The notes under the pieces: model-generated
Told to the model about the DNA's origin: nothing
Database searches by the model: none
Seen by the model: only the letters and a program-made list of their open reading frames with translations
In this document: piece by piece, positions 1 to 7,957 of the stretch
Layout of the letters: each line of letters starts with the position of its first letter
How positions within the stretch are numbered: position 1 is the first letter of the stretch
Origin: Bactericera cockerelli
Lineage: Eukaryota; Arthropoda; Insecta; Hemiptera; Triozidae
Assembly (NCBI GenBank): GCA_024516035.1
Contig: CM044963.1
Span: forward strand, 21,826,176 to 21,890,175
Direction: 5' to 3'
DNA: 64,000 nucleotides
Made by a program: the position numbers and the translations under genes

Positions 1-421
1 GAGATAGAAAAGCAAAGATGTATAGGGAAAGAAAAGATAAAGATGTTAAGGGAGAGAGATAGATAGGTAGATATAGAGTTGAGGAAGAAAGAGAAAAGAG
101 GAAGAGAGATAAAAGAGAAAGATGCATAGGGAGAGCGATAGATGGGTAGATATAGAGTTGAGGTAGAGAGAGAAAGGAGAAAGAGAGAAAAAAAGAGAAA
201 GATGTATAGGGAGAGAGATAGATATAGAGTTGAGGTAGATAGAGAAAGGAGAAAGAGAGAAAAAAGAGAAAGATGCATAGGGAGAGAAATAGATGAGTAG
301 ATATAGAGTTGAGGTAGACAGAGAAAAGAAGATATAAAAAAATTGTGCTGGAGAAATTAACAAGGAGAAAGGAAGGGAAATTGGTGTAAAAGAAAGGAGA
401 AAAAGATAAAGAGAGATAAAG
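1..421. repeat. Purine-rich (GA) minisatellite, imperfect 70-105 bp units
   Basis: The block is almost pure A/G on this strand. The phrase 'GATGYATAGGGAGAG' recurs at about 17, 121, 201 and 272, each followed by GATATAGAGTTGAGG, so it is an irregular tandem array and not a simple microsatellite. Open frames on the other strand are only Leu/Ser/Phe-rich translations of the repeat. Confidence 0.85.
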
Positions 422-544
422 AACTGAAATTAATAAATTAAATATAATATAACACATTTTATTTCTATCATAGCTTTCGTGAGCCATCTCCTAAGATTAT
501 GCAAACTTCTGTGGAGATTTTCAAAGTTATAAGGAAAAAATGTT

Positions 545-705
545 GAAAAATGAGATAGAAGGAAAAAAGAAGAGAGAGAGAGTGTGAAAAAGAAAAGATG
601 GGAGTAAGAGAGGAGAAGAAAAAAAAAGGAGAAGTAGAGAGGTAAACAGGGAGGTAGAGAGAGAAGGAGGTAAGAAGGGAGAAGGAAAGGGAACAACAGG
701 GAGTA
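545..705. repeat. GA-rich low-complexity tract
   Basis: Continuous A/G sequence with short GAGAGA and GAAAAA runs. No coding pattern on either strand. It is separated from the first GA block by about 120 bp of AT-rich sequence. Confidence 0.8.
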
Positions 706-817
706 TGTTCGATTTTTTTTGTTGAGAAGTTGTGTACGTTTATGTTTTTGAGTGTTTTGGTTTGTATTTGGAAAGTTTTCATTTTAAGGTGCGACCTCCA
801 TAATATTTATATCCCAA

Positions 818-1087
818 CCTTCACTTCAAATGCTTTCGATATGGGCTTTCATTAAGTTTATTGTATTTTACATCAGTTAGGATATTTTTCTTGTTCTTTT
901 TATTAAACCTTCACTTGAAATGCTTTTGATAGTGGCTTTCATTAAGTTTAGTGTATTTTACATCAGTTAGGATATTTTTCTTGTTCTTTTTACTAAACCT
1001 TCACTTGAAATGCTTTTGATAGGGGCTTTCATTAAGTTTAGTGTATTTTTCAACATTCTGAATATTTTTCTTCTTCTTTTCAATAAA
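818..1087 (+). repeat. Three tandem copies of a 90-bp repeat
   Basis: 'TCACTTSAAATGCTTT' begins at 821, 911 and 1001, an exact 90-bp period. Copies one and two are nearly identical; the third diverges in its last 30 bp. Related but dispersed wording occurs at about 735-790, 1100-1140, 1320-1370 and 1619-1730, so the triplet sits inside an older field of the same repeat. Confidence 0.9.
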
Positions 1088-1190
1088 ATATTTTGAGTTT
1101 TATTTGTTTCAACTCTTTTTTGAAAGTTTTCATTATAAGGTAAGTCCATGATACCCGATGTAATGTTTTGAACGGTTCCGGGATCATATG

Positions 1191-1309
1191 TTTAGGGGGA
1201 GAGGTGGTTTTTAGTGAGGATGATGCACTGTTGTCCGCATCTCAGTACTCACACTGTTCACTAGGGTAAAATCTAGTGTTCGTCTACAGATTTTACCACC
1301 TCTCCTTAA
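1191..1309. mobile_element. MITE-like hairpin, about 119 bp
   Basis: TTTAGGGGGAGAGGTGGT at the left is nearly the reverse complement of ACCACCTCTCCTTAAA at the right, with a run of A just beyond. The centre holds a second small palindrome (CACTAG/CTAGTG around GGTAAAAT). The size and structure suggest a tiny non-autonomous DNA transposon, but I see no second copy here and no clear target duplication. Confidence 0.4.
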
Positions 1310-1370
1310 AAAAAAAAATGTTGGCCACATTTAAAATGCTTTTAACATGGGCTTTTATTTTCAATGAAGT

Positions 1371-1392
1371 ATGTACAATATGTATTGTACAT
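1371..1392. repeat. Short perfect hairpin (10-bp arms, 2-nt loop)
   Basis: ATGTACAATA and TATTGTACAT are exact reverse complements separated by TG. It may be chance in AT-rich DNA. Confidence 0.5.
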
Positions 1393-2585
1393 ATTACATT
1401 GATGCTTCTGAATACATATTTATATATATTTTCAGAATGAATTTTTAGAAAATCGCTACTGTGTTAAATGTACGTGCAATACACAGGAATATTTCAAAAT
1501 CCATACACTAATACTGTATTTGATATGGACTATATACTTCAGTTAGGCTACATTACATACCTGTAGTTTTGAATTTTCCTATCTACACCTATCTTCCTAC
1601 GCCACTGTCCTTTGCTTGCGTTTATGCTTTTGAGTGCTTAGCTTTGATTTCTTTGAAAAAAATTAATTTGGAGTGTGCCCACACACTTTCAAGTTGGTAA
1701 TTATGAAATGCTTTTCATGTGAGTTTCAATTAAGCGTACGTACATTTGATCACCCTCGCTCTATCAATTACCTCCTGGGTACACATACACAAGTACTTTT
1801 AACAATAGCAACGTTTTGGTTGAAAATGTCTTTCCAGGAATTTCCCATTATTTTACTTTCCTCCCCGGGAACATTAAATCTGCGCCTCGATAAAAAGGGA
1901 AACTTTCACAATAATATTTCCCACCTATATTTTTGTCCCATTTTTTATTTTCCTCCTGCTTCGCCTATTTTTTTTTTTTTTTTCCAAGTTCCCATATTTT
2001 GCGCTAATGTTTTCTAATGAATTTTCACGATAAATCAAATTTATACCTTTTGCTCTGCCTTTATGTAGGTTGGATGGAGTTTTTTGTTCCTTCGTTTAGG
2101 AAAGCTTGCGGAGAGCTAGGAATTTTGAAATTAGAAATAATATTATTTTTCGATGCAACGAGAGAGCTTATAATCGGACAAGTTTAGTGAGAAGTTATAC
2201 TAGATGTACATGTACAATATGTACATGGCTAACATGAAAAATAGATGAAGTTTTTACTTTCACGAAAAAAGACATTCATTGCTCTTTAAATAATAATTAT
2301 AAAAATAATAATAGATAAGTTTGTTTATTTTGAAAATACAGACATTGTTCACCCTCTGAATGGCTCTGAAATGTTCTATCAGGAACTATTTTCATCTAGA
2401 GATTCTGTTTTGTTTTGATCTAGAGAAAAAGTCTCTTTTATCAATATTATAATATTCATAAATGAGGAAGTTATTTCAATAATAATATCAAAATTGAACT
2501 CATTAAAGTGCTCGACCTAAACTAGACAATAGAGCAAGAAATGTGCGTTTGATGCCAAAAGAGTAAAGCGCTAAACTCACATTGA
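1393..2585. other. No gene recognised; AT-rich unique-looking DNA
   Basis: I see no exon with splice borders, no tRNA-like head and no inverted repeat. The longest open frame (1673-2017, + strand) runs through a poly-T stretch and has no recognisable protein character. Confidence 0.6.
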
Positions 2586-2589
2586 AAAA

Positions 2590-2815
2590 TATATTAAGAG
2601 AAAAGAAAATAAGATGAAGAAGGTGAGATAGGAAAGAGGGAGAGGAGAGGGGGAGAGAGTTAGATAGAGAGAGAAAATGAATTGAGGAGAAAGAGAGAAT
2701 TATTAGAGAGTAGGAGACAAAAAGAAGTGAAAACTGAGAAATAGAGAACGAGGGATAAAAAGAGGCTAGAAAGAGAAAGAGAGGGAATGAAAAGAAGGCG
2801 TAGCTCCTGATTTCC
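2590..2815. repeat. GA-rich low-complexity tract
   Basis: A/G-dominated sequence with no periodicity beyond GAGA/GAAA. It is followed within 50 bp by a CT-rich block of opposite strand asymmetry. Confidence 0.75.
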
Positions 2816-2849
2816 ATTTTACCTCATCTAGCCTATTTTTCCTACACAA

Positions 2850-3400
2850 CTCTCTCTCTCTCTCTCTCTCTCTTTATCTCTCTCTCTCTTCCTTTCTATA
2901 TCTCCCGTTGTTTCTTTCTATTTCTCTTTATCTCTCTCTCTCTCTCTCTCTCTTTATCTCTCTCTCTCTTTCTTTTTATATCTCCCGTTGTTTCTTTCTA
3001 TCTCTCTTTATCTCTCTCTCTCTTTACCTTTCTCTCTCTTTATCTCTCTCTCTCTTTCTTTCTATATCTCCCGTTGTTTCTTTCTATCTCTCTTTATTCT
3101 TTCCGTCCTTCGCTTTCTTTTTCTCTCTCTCTCTCTATCGTTCATTATTTCTCCCCTCTATGTATGTATATTTCTTTATATATTCATTTCTTTCTGTCTC
3201 TCTTTCTTCCTCTCCTTCCCTCTTTCTTTCTTACTCTCCTTCTATTTTTCTCTTCTCCTTTAGTCCTTCTCTTCTCTTTCTACTCGTTGATCTCTCCTCC
3301 AGTTCCAAACTTTTACCACTTTCTCATCTACAACCCCCTTTCTCTTCCCCTTTTTATTCTCTTCAACACTTTTCCACCTTTCTCGTTTTTTTTTCTCTCA
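2850..3400. repeat. CT-rich satellite with 80-86 bp units
   Basis: Mostly (TC)n, but TCTCCCGTTGTTTCTTTCTA recurs at 2901, 2981 and 3067, giving units of 80 and 86 bp. The three long overlapping open frames here translate to Ser/Leu/Phe strings and shadow the repeat. Confidence 0.85.
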
Positions 3401-3587
3401 GGAATTCGGGGCGTGAATACTAAGAAACTAAAATGAAAAAAGTTTTCCTATCCGCATCTTCTAACAATGTTTTTGTTTTCGAGAAATACGTATGAGACGT
3501 GAGGAGGTATTGGGAGTAAGAGTGCGTATAGGAAAGGGGGATGTAGAGGAAAGGTGAAAAGAGTGCTATTGAGTGAGAGCTACTGAG

Positions 3588-3670
3588 ATAGATAGATAGA
3601 TAGATAGAGAGAGAGTGAGAGAGAGAGAATGAGAGAGAGTGTGTGAGATAGGAGATAGAAAGAGTTACAA
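3588..3670. repeat. (GATA)n / (GA)n microsatellite
   Basis: About five consecutive GATA units from 3588 pass into (GAGA) runs with interspersed GTGT. Confidence 0.85.
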
Positions 3671-3702
3671 AAGTAAAAATAGGAATCGTATCAGCATCGA
3701 AT

Positions 3703-3880
3703 GAATGGTAAAACTCCCGCCCTAATTAGGATGTTATAGAATCGTTGGCGTTAGGAGGGACATCCAGCCGTAAAAATGTGCCACAACGACCCAACCACCC
3801 AACCTCAACCAAGAGGTGAAAAATGCCAACCCCAGAGTCCCCAGATATTACGTTTGGGAAAAGGTGAAAGAAGAAGAAAG
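3703..3880 (+). mobile_element. H1-family SINE, 3' part with (GAA)n end
   Basis: It matches the 3' section of the SINE complete at 38270: AACTCCCGCCCTAATTAGGA, GAATCGTTGGCGTTAGGA, CATCCAGCCGTAAAA, CCAACCTCAACCAAGAGGT, then GGTGAAAGAAGAAGAAAG. The tRNA-like head is missing, as expected of a 5'-truncated retroelement copy. Confidence 0.75.
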
Positions 3881-4024
3881 CAGATATAAAAAGAAAAAAA
3901 ATGAGAGAGAGAAAAAAAAGAGTACTCAGGATGTTAACATTATCCTACAAGAACGAAGTGGAGCAGTGGTTGTGTGAACGAGCCCTTTGAATTATTCTCC
4001 TCATAAAAGCTTTTTTAAAACATT

Positions 4025-4095
4025 GGTACACGAGTGGTTAAGGCGCTAGTCAACGCAGGAAGCATGGAGAGATCCGTTGGTTTCGATCCCCCTAA
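4025..4095 (+). mobile_element. H4 tRNA-like SINE head fragment
   Basis: GAGTGGTTAAGGCGCTAGTC gives an A-box-like start and CGTTGGTTTCGATCCCCC a B-box-like end. It matches the heads at 6631 and 19677 in opposite orientation. A T-run follows. It is too diverged to fold as a functional tRNA. Confidence 0.6.
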
Positions 4096-4123
4096 TGCCT
4101 AATGTATTTTTTTTTTTTTTAAA

Positions 4124-4418
4124 GATGAGTGTTTCACAGCCTTTTTTATTTCGTAGCTATGAAACAGGAGCTACTGTAGACGCTTGTGGTTGGTCTGTGT
4201 TGTAACCTGCCCATCCCGTAGTATGCCTCCCCTCTGATGGGCGAGAAGTGACACAATACTTCCCATTTAGGTGCTGGGTCAACACGAGCGCACCGGAAGG
4301 TATCCCTTACAAACAATTGTAACCAAATTAAGAATACAAATTTTTGTCGGCGCGGGGGTTCGAACCCGGGACCTTCCGCATGGCAAGCGAGTGCTTAACC
4401 ACTGAGCTAATCGCGCGC
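4124..4418 (-). mobile_element. H5 SINE, near full length, tRNA-Gly-like head
   Basis: On the minus strand the head reads GATTAGCTCAGTGGTTAAGC (A box), an anticodon arm with TTGCCAT in its loop (GCC, Gly), then GGTCCCGGGTTCGAACCCCC (B box). A ~220-bp body with conserved phrases (CTCCCCTCTGATGGGCGAGA, AGGTGCTGGGTCAACACGAG on the plus strand) follows. The body recurs at 42421 and 62221, the head at 39636. The head is well preserved, but the attached body marks it as a SINE and not a host tRNA gene. Confidence 0.85.
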
Positions 4419-4684
4419 TCTCTATATCACCCCCTGGTGTTTTGTTCCTCAAGTCAGAGTTTCAACCAATCACTACTCTCTATAGCCCTCCTTGAGGGAC
4501 AGTCTGGCTTGCCTTAAAGTACATCATCTTTTAAATACGACTGTTAATCATAAAATCAGGTAGATTCAATAGGTGTCCAATATTGAGAGAAAAAAACAGC
4601 TTCAAATAAATACACCAGTTTTCGTAAGATTACTGAAGATGAGCTAAGTCCGGCGAGGTGTTTTCTAGTTTCTATTTAAGAAAA

Positions 4685-4875
4685 TATATTAATCCCTCTC
4701 TTTCTCTCCCTCTCTCTCTCTCCTTCTCTGTCTCTCCTTCTCTCTCTCTCTCTCTTACTCTCTCTCTCTCTCTTACTCTCTCTCTCTCTCCCTTACTCTC
4801 TCTCTCTCTCCCTTACTCTCTCTCTATCTCTCTCTCTCCGTCTATCGCACCCTCTCTCTCTCGCACTGTCTTCAC
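4685..4875. repeat. (CT)n microsatellite
   Basis: Nearly pure TCTC with TTACTCTC interruptions about every 28 bp. Confidence 0.85.
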
Positions 4876-4884
4876 AGTGACTTG

Positions 4885-5230
4885 AAGAACACAGTCGAAT
4901 GGGAGTAGTGTACAGTATAGGCAGGCACAGTACACATCCTGACAAAAGGGCCGCGATGTGAAAGTTAATGGCTGGAAAATGCGATCCACAAGCCCTATTC
5001 ACATCTGCAAGTTAGCAACGGAAAGGGGGGGAGGATTCGGGGAAAGATTAAGAGAGTCATAAAACAGAACGCTCAGAGTGTTGTTTAATGGAGAGGGGGG
5101 AGGGAACCCGGTAGAGGGAGAGGGGGAAGGGGAGGAGAAAAAGGGGTGAGTGTTGAGAGTTGAAAAAAAAAATGCTGTTGATTTGGATTGCCACATGATT
5201 TACTCGAAGAGAAAAAATGGGAGTAACCAG
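4885..5230. other. No gene recognised; G-rich interval
   Basis: Contains G-runs at 5025-5040 and 5090-5145. The minus-strand open frames are proline/serine-rich translations of those runs. No splice-flanked exon is visible. Confidence 0.5.
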
Positions 5231-5231
5231 A

Positions 5232-5651
5232 CTTGATGGCACGTTGAATACAGTCTGTTATTATATTTGTGTTAATCACTTTTGTGATATTCCAACTACT
5301 CAAACTCGCTTTACTAAATCTACGCTGAAACCAGCACTAGAACCTCCAGGTTACAAGTCCGCCGCCCTATCAAGCTACTGAGGTCGGTTCAAAGTTTAAA
5401 GTTTCGGCCCGTTGAATACACTAGTAATATTCTTGTTCTGTCACTGAAGTTAGGCAAAGTCCAGTCCAGTGAGGCTGGGACTTGAATGGGTGACTATTCA
5501 AATTCAAACCCTCGTGATGCTGACTCGTTTCCGGCCCCACTCAAGCTGAGTAAGGTTAATTTGAGTAGTTTCCAACCAATGGAGTGTAAAAACTCCGTCG
5601 TGATATGAGCATGCAGTTGAAAGTGACGTCATATGCAGTTGAAAGTGACGA
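5232..5651 (+). mobile_element. 5S-rRNA-derived SINE, split by an H2 SINE
   Basis: The head fragment GATGGCACGTTGAATACA (to 5252) resumes after the insert with the same CGTTGAATACA, then a 5S-like stretch (CACTGAAGTTAGGCAAAG, GGGACTTGAATGGGTGACTA). The shared SINE core follows (CACTCAAGCTGAGTAAGGTT, ACTCCGTCGTGATATG). The 11-bp direct repeat at 5242-5252 and 5410-5420 is the insert's target duplication. Confidence 0.8.
5262..5390 (-). mobile_element. H2 SINE inserted into the 5S-derived SINE
   Basis: On the minus strand it begins ACCGACCTCAGTAGCTTGAT and contains GGCGGACTTGTAACCTGGAG, AAAGCGAGTTTGAGTAGTTG and a GTGATTAACACAAATATAA tail (slightly diverged). The B box is damaged. The flanking 11-bp duplication CGTTGAATACA dates it as younger than the surrounding 5S-derived copy. 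Confidence 0.85.
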
Positions 5652-5660
5652 CTGCATCGA
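5605..5660 (+). repeat. Tandem iteration of the GTTGAAAGTGACG motif
   Basis: ATGCAGTTGAAAGTGACG occurs at about 5611 and 5633, then CAGTCGAAACTGATG at 5672. This is local duplication of the 5S-derived SINE 3' end. Confidence 0.6.
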
Positions 5661-5835
5661 TTTCGAGTATGCAGTCGAAACTGATGTAGTTCTTTTTACT
5701 ACTAGTGGTACAGGTACAATAAAATTGGGTCATCATAAGCAATGTATAACTCTATTAGGGGATAATTTTACTATGGAAGTAGGAGACATTTTATTACAGC
5801 AACAAATTTAATACTTTCCTTATTGTAGGATCTGT

Positions 5836-6136
5836 TAGCCTCCGTGGCGTAACGGTTGTGACTACTGCCCGTAGTCCAGTGATCTTGTGAGTTCGATTGG
5901 AGCAGACTTTTCGCACAGAAAATTCTGTTCCCTCCGAACATGTGAGGCTGGGTGAGGTTAATGAGGGTAGCTGGTACGATTCCTAGCGAATGGAGGGACA
6001 TTAAAACCACAAATAGGAGTGGACATGAAAGGTGCCTAGACATTGGATTTGGGCGTCTATATAATCCTCTCACCACCGTGATTTAGGTATCAATACCTAT
6101 CTCACGGACACGGAATTATTATTATTATTATTATAG
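5836..6136 (+). mobile_element. H1 SINE with core and hairpin/(ATT)n 3' end
   Basis: The head AGCCTCCGTGGCGTAACGGT has an A box; the B box is partly deleted (GAGTTCGATT). Then come TTCTGTTCCCTCCGAACATG, the core AGGCTGGGTGAGGTTAATGA, and a terminal stem-loop (6076-6107: CCGTGA..TAGGTAT/ATACCTA..TCACGG) leading into (ATT)n. The end differs from the (GAA)-ended H1 copies, so it is either a composite or a SINE joined to a LINE 3' tail. Confidence 0.75.
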
Positions 6137-6421
6137 GATAAGGAAAGTAAAAAATCGTGCTGGATACACTGAAATACTAGTTTTATGTTCCCTAACTCGG
6201 AAGCATATTTCATAGACCGTGCATTTTATGATCCGACGTTGGAGGCGTTTCACAATATTTCACACCGTGTACGTTTTTTAATAAACTTTTTTTATCACAG
6301 GTACGAACTTTTGATAACAGTCTATTTTTTATCGCACGGAAAAAGTACTTCCTTTTGTATTTTCTTTGTCATGTTATTATTTATTTTAGTGATGGGTTAA
6401 TTGTAATAATAATACTCTTTA

Positions 6422-6596
6422 GTGGAAGGTAACCACCAGGCGAGGTTAATGCTCAAAGCATTTTCTATCACGAATTTTTGGGTCCTGAATATTCAAGTAG
6501 AGATCACAAAAATTCTACTCAGCTGGGATTCGAACCCAGGTCATCGTGCGTACAAACCTAGTGAGCTAATCCAAGCGACCACGGTGACTGCTCATT
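6422..6596 (-). mobile_element. Chimeric SINE: H3 head with the H4-family tail
   Basis: On the minus strand the head reads CACCGTGGTCGCTTGGATTA...GACCTGGGTTCGAATCCCAG (H3 type). The 3' part (plus-strand AGTGGAAGGTAACCACCAGG, GTTAATGCTCAAAGCATTTT) is the tail otherwise attached to H4 heads. It lies directly beside a standard H4 copy with the same tail. Confidence 0.75.
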
Positions 6597-6630
6597 ACTT
6601 CAAATTATTATAATAATAATATCAATCTTT

Positions 6631-6826
6631 AGTGGAAGGTAACCACCAGGCGAGGTTAATGCTCAAAGCATTTTCTACCACGAAACCCTCAGAGTCTTAT
6701 TACTATGTGGTCGCAAACTCAAATGAATGAGGAAAAATACATGCACTAGGTGGGGCTCAAACCAACGGATCCCTACGCTACCTGGATTACCAGACTAGCG
6801 CGTTAACCACTAGACCACCAGTGCAC
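6631..6826 (-). mobile_element. H4 SINE, full length
   Basis: The minus-strand head GGTCTAGTGGTTAACGCGCT...GGGATCCGTTGGTTTGAGCC has A- and B-box-like blocks. The body has a conserved GTGGTC/GAATGAGGAAAAAT middle and ends at CCTGGTGGTTACCTTCCACT followed by an (AAT)n-type run. The copy at 19677 is colinear over its whole length. Confidence 0.8.
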
Positions 6827-6861
6827 TATTATTGCTTTATTATTATTATTGTCACGACGGG

Positions 6862-7043
6862 GCGGTGAGCGGGCTGAGTGGCGTAGATTCCACGCCTGGT
6901 GACCTGGGTTCAAATCCCAGCAGAGTTGGATTTTTTCTACTATAAATGTTAGATTTTCAGGGATCCACTCATAACACGTGAGGATAAATGAGTAGCTGCC
7001 TTGATAGTGGCAGCGATCAGTGGGAAAAATAAGATATTCGAAT
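6862..7043 (+). mobile_element. H3 SINE, 5' two thirds
   Basis: GTGACCTGGGTTCAAATCCC is the B box. It is followed by TTTTTTCTACT, a CACTCATAACACGTGAGGAT block and GAGTAGCTGCCTTGATAGTG, the standard H3 body order. It ends abruptly at the GAAT/TTCGAAT region before the usual AACACAAAG end. Confidence 0.75.
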
Positions 7044-7071
7044 GTAAGTTAAGTTTTTTTTTTCAGTTATC

Positions 7072-7216
7072 ATATATTATTTGTGTTGATCACTTTCGTG
7101 ATTTCACTACTACTCAAACTCGCTTTTCTAAATCTAAGCTGAAACTGGGACTTAAACCACCGACCTCCAGGTTACAAGTCCGCCGCCCTATCGATCAAGA
7201 TACTGAGGTCGGTTCG
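7072..7216 (-). mobile_element. H2 SINE, near full length
   Basis: Reads on the minus strand from ACCGACCTCAGTATCTTGAT through GGCGGCGGACTTGTAACCTG and AGCGAGTTTGAGTAGT to GTGATCAACACAAATAATAT. The A- and B-box positions are kept, though the B box is GTTTAAGTCC. Confidence 0.85.
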
Positions 7217-7439
7217 AATATTCGAATATTAAAGGATTAGGAAAAAGTCCTATGATCAATAAAATTGAGATGACTGTAATGATGATGATGATGATGACCC
7301 CGTTGACACCCTTGAGACTGTAATGAGATGACTGTAATAGCAAAAATTTATTTACTAGATATTTATTTATGACGTATTATTTTCTATTTTATTCAAAACC
7401 TTCGAGCTCAGCATTTGCTTTATGAATTAAAATGGACTT

Positions 7440-7918
7440 ATTCATCATCATAGGGTGGCGTCATCGTGAACGATGGTGGCCAGACAGTGGAGGAATGACT
7501 CAGCACTTCTACCACTATCTTTACAAGGACGCTAATAATTGACAAGGGCCCCCAGAACCAAGTCAATGCTGGTCTACTCCCTGCTTATAGTCCCCCAGCC
7601 AGACTACTGGTCTACTCCCTGTTTATAGTCCCCCAGCTAGACTGCTGGTCTACTCCCTGTTTATAGTCCCCCAGCCAGAATGCTGGTCTACTCCCTGTTT
7701 ATAGTCCCCCAGCCAGAATGCTGGTCTACTCCCTGTTCATGTTCATAGTCCCCCAGCCAGACTGCTGGTCTACTCCCTGTTCATAGTCCCCCAGCCAGAC
7801 TGCTAGTCTTCTCCCTGTTCATAGTCCCCCAGCCAGACTGCTAGTCTACTCCCTGTTTATAGTCCCCGAGCCAGACTGCTGGTCTACTCCCTGTTTATAG
7901 TCCCCCAGCCAGACTCTG
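7440..7918 (+). repeat. Dispersed repeat with nine-unit 37-38 bp minisatellite
   Basis: A unique leader (CATCATAGGGTGGCGTCATC, GTGAACGATGGTGGCCAGAC, AGGGCCCCCAGAACCAAG) is followed by nine units of CTGGTCTACTCCCTGTTTAT + AGTCCCCCAGCCAGACTG starting near 7569, 7607, 7644, 7683, 7720, 7763, 7803, 7840 and 7879. One unit carries a 6-bp TTCATG duplication. The same leader with a single unit lies at 57297-57478, so the array expanded inside a dispersed element. Confidence 0.85.
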
Positions 7919-7957
7919 TACCTTCCACTCATTCTTCTTCTTCTTCTTGTTCCTCTC

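Noticed and set aside
2908..3436. Long overlapping Ser/Leu/Phe-rich open frames over CT tracts (also at 14020, 18014, 34376, 37091, 37694, 39944 and 62131)
   Set aside because: They are translations of (CT)n/(GA)n repeats, open in several frames at once, with no domain, start context or splice signals.
4350..4418. Functional tRNA-Gly (GCC) gene on the minus strand
   Set aside because: A and B boxes and the anticodon loop look good, but the head is followed by a conserved ~220-bp body whose copies recur in the window, so it is a SINE head.
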